64,000 bases of DNA, taken from the NCBI GenBank assembly GCA_019096195.1, contig JAGTXK010000091.1:62001-126000 (forward strand), given 5' to 3'. Each line of letters opens with the position of its first letter. The stretch's first letter is position 1. Below the pieces are notes generated by a model. The model ran no database searches and was not told where the DNA came from. It worked only from the letters and a program-made list of their open reading frames with translations. The translations under genes were made by a program, and so were the position numbers. The DNA is from Boletus sp. NGJ (taxonomy: Eukaryota; Basidiomycota; Agaricomycetes; Boletales; Boletaceae). Below are positions 21,740 to 32,869 of the stretch, one piece after another.

Positions 21740-22212
21740 TGTTATGATCCCTTTTGGAAACAAAACCACAAGGCTCATGTCTCGCAGGCTACATGTATCC
21801 TGGCTTAGCGAATAAGGTGGGGAGTCATCGTCCATATGTACACCAACTCTACAAGGACAATCTAGTCTAGGCAATGAGTCGTGGTGGAAACAAGTGGATT
21901 GGACTGGGGATTCCAGTTGTCAATGTGCTACTTTATATATGTACAGGGTATGTGCACGGACCAAGCAGTGTGTGTGATAAATTACTATGTATGGTATGAC
22001 GGAGATTAAAGGGCTATGTAAGAAGAGCGGAAATTAAAGAGTCATGGATCATATGAGGTATGATGTCATCTGATGTCATAGGTTCTAGACTTGATCATGT
22101 GATTGTTCCCATGGTCACATGCACAGTCACATGACTTTATGAAGAAAATGATTGACAAAACGAAAAAGTAAGTGTTCAGATAAAAAGTTTGAAATTTTCA
22201 TATATTATAACA
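21740..22212 (-). repeat. 3' LTR of Ty3-B1
   Basis: 473 bp, with outer bases TGTTAT...ATAACA on the plus strand. It pairs with 27674-28147. Related LTRs are at 55309-55666 (partial), 59148-59626 (solo) and 61936-62112 (partial). Confidence 0.92.
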
Positions 22213-25200
22213 CTACCCCCTTCTTGGGAATCGAATTCCAGGCGAGTCATTGTTTTTTTCATTTTCAGTAAAGTTTTCGAAAGGAGAAAATAGAGAAGCG
22301 AAAGCTAATAATGATAATCCATGAAGCTTGTGTGGTGCGGATGGGTATAGATGATGGAAATCTGTTACTGCATCTGATGCAGTTATTGAGATGTCTTCAG
22401 ATTCCCAAGTACGATCTGTGTCGTCATACCCTTTCCAATCAACCAAATATTCTAATTTGCCATTCTTCAATCTAGAAGCGACAATGAAGTCAACTTTGTA
22501 TTGTTCTTCCCCTTCTTCGTCAATCTCAATTGTGTCTGGCCTAGATTTAGGTTGCCCTGGCAATGTATCTTTATAAGGTTTGACATGGGAGATGTTCACA
22601 GTTGGATGAATGTGAACTGAATTGGGGAGTTTAAATGTAATGGCGTTTGGGAGGACCTGAGTGATAGCATATGGTCCAATCCATTTTTATGTGAGTTTCT
22701 TCACTATATACAGAAGTTTTAGTTTTTCTGTTGAAAGCCAGACTTGCTGACCAATAGAATAATCTGGTGCATTTGATCATTTTTTATTGGAAGAGATGAT
22801 CACCCTCTCTTGTGTCACTTCTAGCATTGCCTCTATCTCCTGATGATTACATCCTATCTCGCTTGCAAATCCGGTAAGATTTCCTTCGAAACCCATGCAC
22901 AGCACGTAGTTTCGTGTGACTTTAAAAGGAATCTCGCCAGTTGCCATTGTAACAGTATTGTTGTGCGAGAATTGCGCTAACTTTAGTCAATCTGCCCACT
23001 CATTCTGTTTCTTTCCGGCATATGCACAGAGATACTGCTCTAGATCTCGATTAACGTGTTCTGTTTGTCCGTCCATTTGTGGATGATATGCTGTAGAGAT
23101 TTTTTGCTTGATTCCTAAGAGCTTACAAAGCTCTTGAGTGAAAGCAGAAATAAATTGAGGTCCTCGATTGGATACCAAAGTCAAGGGTAGTCCATGTATC
23201 GACCAGACATGGTCTGTAAATAAAATAGCAAGGTCCTTTGAGGAACAAGTGTCATGTGTAGATATAAAAATAACTTCTTTCGAGAATCGATCCACGATTA
23301 CACAGATAGCTGTACATGAATGTGAAGATGGTAAACCTGTGATGAAGTCTACTGATAGGTCTTCCCATGGTCTTTTTGCCACAGGTAAGGGAATGACTTT
23401 TCCTGCTGGTGCATTTTGCTTACCCTTCGTAAGAGCGCACACTTGGCAGTGATCTACATAGTTTTTTTACATCCTTTGTGACTCCTGGCCATGAAAAATA
23501 ACAAGAGAGTGTATATATAGTTTTCAAGTGTCCACCATGTCCTGCAATGGGCAAGTCATGACATAATGTTATAAGTTCTGTACATAATGGTTCTGGGATA
23601 AATATTTTGTCTTTTTCATTTTTGAATAGATTTAGTTCTGAGTAAAAAAGGAAATTGTCTATTGTGTCTACATTGTATTTTTTGGATTCTTTTTGTATTT
23701 TTGCGAAGAAGTCCAAAGATAAAGAAACGTGATTTATAAATATAGAAGAAGGGAGAACAGTGACATTTTGGTTGTGATCTATCACAGCGTCACCATGATC
23801 AGGTTGTCAGGATAGAGCGTCAGCTCTTCCATTTGATGATCCTGCTTTGTAAACGAATACATAATTGAATTCTTGAAGTAGAGCGTGCCAGCATGCTTGT
23901 CGACCACTGAGTGTTTGTGGTTTCTTCCAGTATTCAAGATTCTTGTGGTCAGTCCAGATTTCGAATCTTTCGTGACCGATGAGATAGTGGTGCCATTCTT
24001 CCAGCGCCCAAATTACTGCAAGTAATTCTTTATCATAAATATGGTAATTGTGCTCTGCACTATTGAAAGAAAGAGTGAGAAATGAAGGCGACCAGTCACC
24101 AATTACTGTCATTGCATAGAGTTGAGAGCACAGCTCCCGTGGTGATGTCTGATGCATTGGTTTCCATGCGCATTTCTTGATCGCGATTTGGATACACAAG
24201 AAGTGGCACTTCCATGAATTTTCTTTTTAAATTTGTGAATGCTTCCTGTTGTTCAGGACCCCATTTGAAAAGAACGTCTTTTTTGATTAGATTGTTCAGA
24301 GATCTTGCGATTTGAGCGAAGCCTTCAATGAATCTCCTATAATAATTACAAAGTCTGAGAAAACCTTGTAGTTGTTTTAATCTAGTAGGTACTGGCCAAT
24401 CCATGACCCCAGCTACTTTTTTCTCTTGCATTTCTACCCCCTTCTTAGATACGACCATACCTAGGAAGTCCACTTTGTCAGCAGAAAAGGTACACTTTTT
24501 TGGGTTTTAGGTAAAGGTTGTTCTTGCATAAGCAGCGTAGAATTTCCTTTACAACTTCTTCATGTTGCTCTTTGGACTTCCCAGAAGTAAATATCATGAT
24601 GTCATCTATGTAGATGACTACTACTGCATACATGTCATTAAATATGTCATTCATCATGGTTTGAAACATTGGAGGAGAGTTTGTGAGTCCGAAATACATT
24701 ACTGTGGGTTTGTAAGCTTCGATGGAGGTTATGAAGGCTGCTTTCCATTCATCATCTTCTTTGATGCATACATTGTTGTAACCCCACCAAAGATCCATTG
24801 CTGTGAACATATCCACATTTTTGAGCCTGTCAATTAGTTGCGGAATTAAAGAGAGTGGGTAGGAATTCTTGATAGTTCCTTTGTTTAAATAACGATAGTC
24901 CATTACCATTCGTTTCTTGCCATTTTTTTTCGGAATGAAGAATACAGGAGATGTCTGTGGGGATTTGGAAGGTTTGACATAGCCCTTTTTTACTTCTTTT
25001 TTGATAAATGTTCTGACTTCTTCCATTTTGATGTCCGAAAGGAGAATAACACATCCTTTCTTTGGGATGAAGTCTTCTTTGAGATCTATGGTGTGATCCC
25101 AGTGTTTTCTGAGGGGCATTCGTTGTGATTCATTTTTCAAAAAGACATCTAAAAATTCGTGATAAGTTAGCAGTACTTTTTCTTTAAGTCCTTCTTCTAT

Positions 25201-25755
25201 AGTATGAAGATTTACTGGTTCATAAGAAGAAGAGGGTCCGAGTCCCATAACTTTACAGGATGAAGTACATCGAGGAAAAGAAATTGTTTGTTTCACCCAA
25301 TCGATATTGGGATTATGGTGGTAAAGCCAGTCGTATCCGATAATCATGCAATGGGTACCTAATTTAGAGATATAAGTGTCTATTACTTCGTAATGTCCTT
25401 GTACTTCCACAATCAGTGTTACCACATGATGGATAGATCTGATAGCTCCTTCTGATCCATCTGCATTATATATCTTGATTGGGTTTCCAATATTATAAAA
25501 GGGAATGCTGTAACAATTGACATAGTTCTGGTCAATAAAGGTGTATGACACTCCTAAGTCCAAGAGGGATTTGAACTGGTAACACGACCACTGTCCGTTA
25601 ACATTGCATAATATTATGGTGTCAAGAGAGAATTCTCCACCATAAGATAACATTGATGCTTGGTTTAATGTGACTTTAGTGGGTTTATAGATACGCGATA
25701 TTTTTTGTTGTTTTGCAAGGGAATTAAGTACACTTAAATCTGGTGCCACACTCAT
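22213..25755 (-). pseudogene. pol region of Ty3-B1
   Basis: Read on the minus strand from 25755. A protease-like domain (LLDLGVSYTFIDQNYV, near 25530-25580) is followed by reverse transcriptase (about 24480-25100, with [19 protein letters not shown] near 24600). RNase H is at about 23810-24230 (METNASD, WTDHKNLEYWKKPQTLSGRQ). The integrase zinc finger and core are at about 22990-23620 (SVDFITGLPSS, SNRGPQFISAF, HPQMDGQTEHVNRDLEQYL). A chromodomain is at about 22330-22530 (KLEYLVDWKGYDDTDRTWES). The domain set equals lineage A, but the proteins are only distantly alike. It is a fossil with breaks. Confidence 0.9.
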
Positions 25756-26108
25756 TTGAGACGCCCTTGCAAATTGTATTGATAATTTACGTAGAACGGA
25801 TAATAGATCTGAGATAGAGAAATTGCTACTTGTACAATTTACTAAAGAAGAAGATGATGATGAACATTATTCTTGCCACCAAGTTCCCTCGTCACTCATT
25901 GGCACTGTCCATTTAAAGCCTGCACAGCTCTGGCTTTCGCTTCCACTTCAAACTTGTCTCTATAATACACCTCTGCTTCCTCTGAGACATAAGACCTTTG
26001 TGCTGTGCTTGGTGCTGCCACAGCGGCAGGAGGTTGTAGGAGAGGTTGTGTGGCGTAATGCTAACATGTCTGGTATTGATTAAAAAAATTGGGATACTCA
26101 TTTTCTCC

Positions 26109-27063
26109 CTAGTATGGCTCTTCATAGAAGCCTGCGTTCCAATTCCAGACTTGTTGTTGTTGGGGTGGATGACCAGTCCTTTTAAATGGGTTCAATGGAC
26201 AATTGGGCTTTATATGGCCTGGCTTTCCACAATGGAAACAGGTACAGGTGTCTTTAGATGGTCCAGCCTGCTGGACTCCGATCTCCATTGGGGTGCTGCA
26301 GCCCGGTTGTGTGCCCGTTGCTGTGAACTCCAGGGGGTATGTTTGTTGTGGGGGTTGCCCACAGGAAGAAGGAAATGATGACCTTGGGATGTAGTGTGAG
26401 GCATTGACGGGCGGTCCACACTCCATCGCCATCTGCTTGAATGCTCTTCTGATCACCTGGTAGTTTAGCACTAAGTCCTCATAATCATAGAATTGCACTG
26501 GGTTGTTTAGACACGATTTTTTGTAGATCTTGAAATCTATGGCCTTTTTGAGGAGTATAGTTGCATGGTGGTCATCCACATGGGATTCCTTTCTTAGTAT
26601 CTCAAATTTTTGAAGGAATTGGTCCATGGAGTGGCCATTTTGCCTTAGAGCCTCTAATTTCTTAAGAGACTTGTGGGTGAGGGTGTCAATGCAGAAGTGC
26701 ACCCTTATTTGGTCCTGCATTTTACTCCATGTGGGCCATGCATTGGCTCCTTTTGCCAGTAGCATAACCCCATTGGCGTCTGTCTCGATTATGGCTTCTT
26801 CATCAAGATAGTGCTCCATAATGAGCTGAGCGAAACCTTCTGCCTTTCCTTCAAGCCAAGACAAGATGGCAATGTTGAGGATCTTATTGTTTTTCCATGT
26901 TTGTGCATCGACCCAGAGATGCAGCTTGATCCACCAAACATGGAAGGTGGAGCGATTGCCATCTCATTTACTGGGATCAGCGATCTTTTTGGTGATGTTT
27001 TCCTTTTCGCATTCCTGGGTAAGGTTGGCGAGCCTTTTGACAAGATCGTCTACATCCACTCAA
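26109..27063 (-). pseudogene. gag region of Ty3-B1
   Basis: Minus-strand capsid precursor. The capsid core includes LEGKAEGFAQLIMEHYLDEE and LKKLEALRQNGHSMDQFLQK. It is followed by a CCHC zinc knuckle, CFHCGKPGHIKPNCP (C-x2-C-x4-H-x4-C, near 26200-26245), which binds RNA. The same arrangement occurs in Ty3-B2 at about 56240-57180. The region is broken. Confidence 0.85.
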
Positions 27064-27423
27064 GACATATTTGATTACAGGTTTTAGGAGGGAGAGAGGG
27101 CAAAGATAAGAAAGGTGAATTGCGATGCGATAAAGAGCAAAAGCAAAGGAGGGGCGGAGAAGTCTCTGCTTATCGGAATTTGCCTGGTAAATTTTCCTTG
27201 GCCTTGGTTGGGCTTCTTTCAGTGCCTTACTACCTGGTATCTCACAACCAGATTCTGGGACACCTACATAAGAGTCGAAATATAAATCGTTGAAAATGGT
27301 GGGTAGCGGTGGTTGGGGTCCAGAGTATAACTGTCTTACTATGGACAGGTGTTGCATAGAGAAAAGGCGAGATAAATTCTCTTATTGCAACTGTGTGACA
27401 TCACAGGTGATCATGCAAACCTA

Positions 27424-27496
27424 GGTTCACTATCATAGAACCAGCGTACGCTAGAGTCAGCACCCACTCTAGAAAGGGGGCTAGTGCACTATGCCC
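27424..27496 (-). other. Structured leader RNA of Ty3-B1
   Basis: Three hairpins homologous to 1185-1258, read on the minus strand. Hairpin 0 is at 27478-27496 (GGGC, GTGCAC, GCCC). Hairpin 1 is at 27451-27472 with a perfect 7-bp stem CTAGAGT/ACTCTAG. Hairpin 2 is at 27424-27442 with a perfect GGTTC/GAACC stem around TATGATAGT. The stems differ from lineage A but still pair. Confidence 0.65.
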
Positions 27497-27661
27497 AGCA
27501 GCAACTTTATCTGTATTTATGATGCTGGATGAGTGTATATGCAAGAATTTCAGCGAGTTCTTTACCCGTCACCGTCAAGTGGTGATAACTTCAAATGTCC
27601 CTTCAACACTGGGCCCATGTATGATCTCCTTAGCTCTGGAGTCCAAGCATTGTATATGACA

Positions 27662-27673
27662 GTCTAATCCAAG
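27662..27673 (-). other. Self-priming primer-binding site of Ty3-B1
   Basis: Directly after the 5' LTR the minus strand reads CTTGGATTAGAC. Ten bases, TGGATTAGAC, are complementary to 27829-27838 in the LTR, which lies about 35 bp past the TATATAAAG box (27865-27873). Ty3-B2 has the same primer site at 55667. Confidence 0.7.
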
Positions 27674-28147
27674 TGTTATAATCCCTTTTGGAAACAAAAC
27701 CACAAGGCTTGTATCTCACAGGCTACATATGTCCTGGCTTAGCGAATAAGTTGGGGAGTTATCGTCTGTGTGTACACCAACCCTACAAGGACAATCTAGT
27801 CCAGGCAATGAGTCGCAATGAAAACAAGTGGATTAGACTAGGGATTCCAGTTGTCAATGTGCTACTTTATATATGTACAGGGTATGTGCACAGACCAAGC
27901 AGTGCGTGTGATAAATTACTATGTATGGTATGACGGAGATTAAAGGGGCTAGGTAAGAAGAGTGGAAATTAAAGAGTTGTGGATCACATGAGGTATGATG
28001 TCATCTGATGTCATAGGTTCTAGACTTGATCATGTGATTGTTCCCATGGTCACATGCACAGTCACATGACTTTATGAAGAAAATGATTGATGAAACGAAA
28101 AAGTAAGTGTTCAGATGAAAAGTTTGAAATTTTCGTGTATTATAACA
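27674..28147 (-). repeat. 5' LTR of Ty3-B1
   Basis: 474 bp with TG...CA ends. The TATA box lies on the minus strand at 27865-27873. CRE-like TGATGTCA motifs (decayed TGACGTCA) occur near 27995-28015. Confidence 0.92.
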
Positions 28148-28346
28148 CAATTCTCCTTTTATCAGTAGGAGAAAGTTTAGAAGGACATCCTAATTTGATG
28201 TTTTCCTTGCCTGGGTGGATCTCCTTGATAACCCTGGCCACAGTAGACTTCCCCAGACCAGGTTGGAATGATATTTGCCTAGTAGAAAGGCCAGATTCAG
28301 AGAGAAAAAGAATATTGGCTCTAGCAGAGGAGGGAGTGGATTTCAT
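28148..28346 (-). CDS. Tc1-1 transposase, N-terminal part (residues 1-66)
   Basis: Start of the Tc1-1 transposase; the ATG lies at 28346-28344. It carries the first helix-turn-helix (RANILFLSESGLSTRQISFQ, then STVARVI), which in Tc1 proteins contacts the terminal repeats. The linker GCPSKLS corresponds to the GRPR-like motif, and KRRIV opens the second helix-turn-helix. The frame runs to the Ty3-B1 target site and continues in frame at 21739. Counting the duplicated 5 bp once, the total is 1,017 nt, or 338 codons plus stop, the usual Tc1 length. Confidence 0.9.
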
Positions 28347-28487
28347 AATGAAGTAGGGTTGGCTGAATGGTATCTCTGCTCTTTATACCATTTGGAGTTA
28401 TGTAAGTGACATAATCAGACAGGGTTGAAGCACAGCATCCATCAGAACCATATGTTATTTACTAAATGATAGTTGATAATATCAGGG

Positions 28488-28697
28488 TCAAATAAGTGTC
28501 CCAATGACATATCCTTTTAATATGGCTATAACTCAGTACCATGACAGCCAACTCACATGACTAAGGGCTCGTCCTCAGGGCAAGGATTAGGGCTATCGAT
28601 GGCCCAGCAAGGGTTAGGGCTAATACCTTTTGGTTCTTTTGCAAATGTCAAGTCTTTGCAAAATAGTCAAACATTGGGACACCTTTTTGAGCCACTG
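28488..28697 (-). repeat. Right terminal inverted repeat of Tc1-1
   Basis: About 210 bp, the mirror of 20686-20897. The outer motif is TTTTGAGCCACTG and the inner facing copy is AAGTGTCCCAATG at about 28494-28506. Confidence 0.85.
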
Positions 28698-29650
28698 TAT
28701 AGATCTGGATGATTGACCTACCACACATTCTGTGACATGAAAGGAATTTCTGAGGAGGAACATGCCCCCACATCCCACAACCTCATTGCTCTCTTCCTTT
28801 CCACCCTTGCTGGAATCTACACCAGCAGCTCCATCACCAATTATTTCAATGCTGTACATGCCTGGCACACCATCCACAGGGTCAAGTGGAAGCTGAAACA
28901 GGATAAGACAGATGTGCTCATCAAAGCTGCCAAAGCCCTTGCCCCACCTACATCCAAGCACTCTCTGTGAGCTCTAGTATACACCATCAACAAATCATAA
29001 AAATCTATGCCCAACTCAACCTCTCCTCCCCTCTCCATGCCTCTGTCTTTGCCTGCCTTACCACCCTCTTCTTTGCCACCACCCAAATGGGTGAATTCAC
29101 CATTCACAACTGCAATGATTTCAACATCCAAAAACACATCACCACTGCTTCCCTCTCCATCCACCATGATCACAATGGCAACAAAGTCACAAACCTCCAC
29201 CTCCTCTACACCAAAGCCACCCCCTAGGAAGAAGATGTACACTGGACAAAACAAGAAGGACCTGCTGACCCCTTCAGCACCATGTCCAATCACCTTGCCA
29301 TCAATAACCCAACCCCCTTCCAACATGTCTTCATGTACCACATAAAAAACAGTTCTGCCTCACTCACCTGCCACAAATTCCTCAAAGTACTGGAAACCAC
29401 ATTGAAAGTCACCAGCCTCACCCTCTGAAAGGCCACAGCATTCATATTGGATCAACTCTAGAATACCTTCTTCAAAACATCACATTCAACATCATTAAGT
29501 CAAAAGGCCACTGGACCAGTGATGCCTTCCTCATCTACCTGCACAAACATGTCCAAATCCTAGCCCCATACATACAATCCACACCCACCCTCCACCAAGC
29601 CTTCCTCCAATACACCATTTCTCCAATTCACAGATAATTTCTACCACTCC
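28698..29650 (+). pseudogene. Tyrosine recombinase remnant (DIRS/Crypton type)
   Basis: Plus-strand fossil of the integrase-like tyrosine recombinase used by DIRS and Crypton elements. The SAM-like DNA-binding part is clear: LTYHTFCDMKGISEEEHAP, then FLSTLAGIYTSSSITNYFNA, then AAKALAPPTSKHSL. It is followed by a middle part (HASVFACLTTLFFATTQMGE) and, near 29420-29560, the catalytic block with GSTLEYLL, GHWTSDAFLIYLHKHVQILA. It parallels 52440-53370 of the DIRS-like element. Tc1-1 inserted at or in its 5' end. Whether it came from a DIRS or a Crypton cannot be told without its partners. Confidence 0.75.
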
Positions 29651-30350
29651 AGTAAGTACTGTCCATCTCCTGCCATTTTGGGCATTTTCTGCTTTGCTAC
29701 ACATGTTGCTGAACTCCTAGCAATCCAGGATCACAGCTCATCAGATCCAACAGGTACTCCTATTCCAGGCTGAAAAGCACCCAGTGCTTCCACCATCCCA
29801 TCACTCTTTATCATGCATCTTCATTTTATGTACTAGTTATTGTCATGTAGTTACCTATCAATGATACTGCTCTCTCTCTTCCCATCCATCAAATGATGTC
29901 CAAAGAACTTAGTTTATGAAGTTTCAGACACTTACTGTGAACTTATTTTTTTAGATCAAGTTTTAACAAGATTAACATTAGTGAGTGTGGTTTATGACAA
30001 AAGTGGATATATGTACCAAATGAGCAATCAATTAAGTGAATGCTATTGACAAATGAAGAGGATTTGGAAAGTCCTAGGGTACTTGGAAGTAGTTACTGGC
30101 CCTTTCTTTTCTTGCATTTCTTCTTTTCTGGAGGTCCAGATTTCTCATCTTTCCTTTTCTTAGGATTTTACATCATCACTTTCTTAGCTTGTGCCCCTAT
30201 CACCATTTCCTATTCCAACTCTGCTGCTCCCTCTGTAATTCCTTGTACTATAGCTTGCAAGTCTTTTGGGCCCAGAACTAGCAGCTCCATCAATCCTTCC
30301 TCTAGTTCATTCCTATCTCCAGTGGGAGCTACATATGACCAGCCTTTCAT
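29651..30350. other. AT-rich stretch, no identifiable gene
   Basis: No clear gene. A minus-strand lysine-rich stretch near 30070-30160 (PPEKKKCKKRK) may be the C-terminal tail of the unknown protein described at 30360-31130. Confidence 0.35.
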
Positions 30351-30359
30351 GGTTGTAGA

Positions 30360-31130
30360 CATAAGTTTCTGACATACTGGGCAGTTGAGATTTTAGTGGG
30401 CATCATCACTGCATATTATACAAACTTGCTATAAGCAAACTCAAGGGAATAACTGTTTGCAATAAAACTAGAAGAAAAATCCTCTTTCTTCTTTATTAAC
30501 ACCACTTTGTTGTCCTCATCCTCCATTTCTATCAATGCCTCCACTTTGTATGTTTTCATGTTATTCTCTAGGACTATGCACTATAGGTCTGTTATGGAGT
30601 AGATAAAGTCCAGTGTTCTAATCTCTGCTTGATTCTATTTATACTAAGTTCTGCTAGTGTGTGCATGATGATAACAAGAGTGGAGGACTGGTAATATTCA
30701 CCTGGGCAGAGTAGTTAGCAACCAAGTCCTCATCCTAGCTTTATCTAATCTTTTGACAGTTTTCAAACAATCTTTTCCTTGTCTCCTTTGTCAGAGCTAA
30801 GCAGATATCTGACTGTCTTTCCTTCACTGGAGAACTTTTCTATCTGTTCTAGCTGGATTCTCCACTACTCAACCACAAAGCTGGCAACAAATTGAGGGAT
30901 GTGTACATTGTAAACTTTATTCAGGCCAAAGTGGAGACCTTTCTCAAAGGCAGTGGCAAACATCAGCCACAGATGGATAAAGTATTGTGCACTTTGTTGG
31001 CCTTCAAGAGTCATAATGAATGCAAAGTAGTAAGTCCTGTATTAGATGGTATCTTTCCTGAAGTTCTTCTTGATCTCCTCCTTGTGTATCATCAAGGCTA
31101 GTGGGTGCAACACACCACTGCCAGCCATGT
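30360..31130 (-). pseudogene. Unidentified degraded protein with a C-x2-C pair cluster
   Basis: Reading the minus strand downward from about 31130, protein-like blocks follow one another: HPLALMIHKEEIKKNFRKDT, then FIMTLEGQQSAQYFIHLWLM, FATAFEKGLHFGLNKVYNV and EQIEKFSSEGKTVRYLLS. It ends with two cysteine pairs, CIIC and CPVCQKL (about 30360-30425). Stops interrupt the frame. I do not recognise the family. It lies just downstream, on the same strand, of the Ty3 gag debris at 31390-32250. Confidence 0.4.
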
Positions 31131-31389
31131 CTACTTCATTGTCTTCCATTCCTATCATATTGTGATCTCAATTGAAGTGTGTTGACTTTCTTTTGGTGAA
31201 CACAATTTTGGGGGTTTTCAATGATTTTGTAGCAGGGGTAGTGAATGCAGTGGACATTACAAGAAGGAGTTCAGAGTAGTAATGGGAAGTATCTCCTTGT
31301 CCTGCTTAAATACCATTCCAGCAATCAGATATACTTTGCTTCAACATTTATAGATTAGATATGACTTTATAGTCTCCCTTGAGCTTATT

Positions 31390-32250
31390 CTGCTATTGGT
31401 CACTCATACTTTGGTGCTCCATATCTCTGACAGGGTCATGTGGACCAAAATTAGTCTGGAGTTCTAGAATAAACTCTTTAAAGTCATCAATCCAGAGGGG
31501 ATGGAATGTGGTGTCTTTTATCTGGAGAAGGTCTGGCTTGAACCATTTTAAAGCCATACCCTTAAGGTAGGACTGTACAAATGTTGCTTTGGCATGATCC
31601 ATTCTGAAGGCTTTTGGGCAGTCTTGAAAGTTCTAGAATGATAAAAGGAGTTAGATGAAGCAAATTCTGTTCTTTTGTGAAGGAAACCCATGATTTCAAT
31701 GGTTTCTCCAACTTCTCTGATTGCTTCAAAATAGGTATAGACATCTCCTGTGCTTCGTTTTCCCTATTTAATTACTTGATCATAAATTTCAGAGTTTATA
31801 TTGCACTCAATAATGTTTACACTATATATATGTATTGCTGCTATTAGCATTCTTATAGAGTTTGTTAAACTGGTCAATTCAGTCACAAGTGCAAGTGTTT
31901 TCTTGTTTGAGCTTCCAGAGCTTTTCTAGAGCCCAATCTGGTTTGGCTGTGGAACAGAACTATTTTTTGATATCCACTGTTAGTTTGTCCCATAGATAAG
32001 CTGTTCCCTTTTCTAGACAAGTGGTAGCAAAGTTTCCAGCTCATTGTCCTATCATATGGAATAAGACAGTAATGACTACCTTATATGACTTAGCGGGAAT
32101 TGTTTTTGGATTGAATGGCTGGCACTTTAGCAAGTTGGGTTTGTACTATAGATAGAGCAGTTTCTAAGTAGGATGCTTGCATGGTTGACAAGCAATCTAA
32201 ACTGTGTGAAGCTCAGGGACATTTGGGCATGATAATCTGCACATGCATAC
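31390..32250 (-). mobile_element. Ty3-type gag debris
   Basis: Minus-strand capsid-like sequence: KATFVQSYLKGMALKWFKPD and ELQTNFGPHDPVRDMEHQ (31393-31602) are typical of the retrotransposon gag core in basidiomycete Ty3 elements. Near 31900-32050 a second block (DKLTVDIKK, then EKLWKLKQENTCTCD) also fits a gag core. This does not match the gag of lineage A or B. It is a short, decayed fossil; no LTR could be assigned with confidence. Confidence 0.65.
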
Positions 32251-32869
32251 TGATTTGTTAGAAACTGATTTGAGTTGAAGTTGTGAAGGTTGAATGACAA
32301 CATATATATCAGGCAAGAAAGTCTTTAGAGTAGATTACAAGTGAAATGAAATCACAGAACAAGAACTAGATAGATTTATTAAAAATCAAGTTCAGGTATC
32401 TCTATTATGGAGTCTATTTTCCAAGTGTTTGCTGGCTGTTTGGCTTCTTCAACAAGAGGGGTTACTTTAGATATGAGACTGGTAAGGGCTGGATGGTATT
32501 CATGTCTGATCTGGTTAATGAAGTTGGAGAGAAAAGATGAATAGCAAAATTGGCTTAGCAATTTGTTGAATCTGACTGGTTGAGATATGAGTGAATATTC
32601 AATTAATCCACTTGGATGTGTAACAGTCTGGTTGCTCAATTTCTAGGGGCTGAGCATTCCAGATATTCTCATTGTCAAAATCTGGATTATGCCAACCATT
32701 TTGATAGTCAGGATTTTCTTAGTTTGCTGGTTCTCCTTTTCCTTTGATCTCTGCTTGTCCTTGCATGTTCCAAGTGATAGTGGGATCACTGATTGTGACT
32801 GACTAGAATTTTACATTTTTGGAAAAATCAATTACATGTGGGTGATTCCTAGATAATGATCTTCAAATG
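32251..32869. other. No gene recognised
   Basis: AT-rich, with one short minus-strand open stretch (32379-32639) that has no recognisable motif. It may be the remains of the same gag-bearing element, but nothing firm can be said. Confidence 0.35.

Larger units (their letters stand above)
21740..28147 (-). mobile_element. Ty3-B1, chromodomain Ty3/Gypsy element inside Tc1-1
   Basis: 6,408 bp on the minus strand, with target duplication CAATT (21735-21739 and 28148-28152). LTRs are 27674-28147 (5') and 21740-22212 (3'), both about 473 bp with TG...CA ends. A polypurine tract (minus-strand AAGAAGGGGGTAG) adjoins the 3' LTR at 22213-22228. The order along the minus strand is primer site, leader hairpins, gag with CCHC knuckle, protease, RT, RNase H, integrase, chromodomain. 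The LTRs differ by several percent by eye, so it is older than Ty3-A1. It is a fossil with roughly ten breaks; the RT half is fairly well preserved. Confidence 0.94.
20686..28697 (-). mobile_element. Tc1-1, Tc1/mariner transposon split by Ty3-B1
   Basis: Ends CAGTGGCTCAAAA...TTTTGAGCCACTG, flanked by TA on both sides (20684-20685 and 28698-28699). The terminal repeats are about 210 bp (20686-20897 and 28488-28697). Removing Ty3-B1 (21740-28147) and one 5-bp target copy leaves an element of about 1.6 kb, the normal Tc1 size, with one minus-strand transposase of 338 codons. The element was therefore probably intact, or close to it, when the retroelement landed in it. Confidence 0.93.

Noticed and set aside
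23168-23452. Plus-strand frame inside Ty3-B1
   Set aside because: It is the antisense of the integrase core; the same antisense pattern appears at 8277-8471 and 60286-60606.
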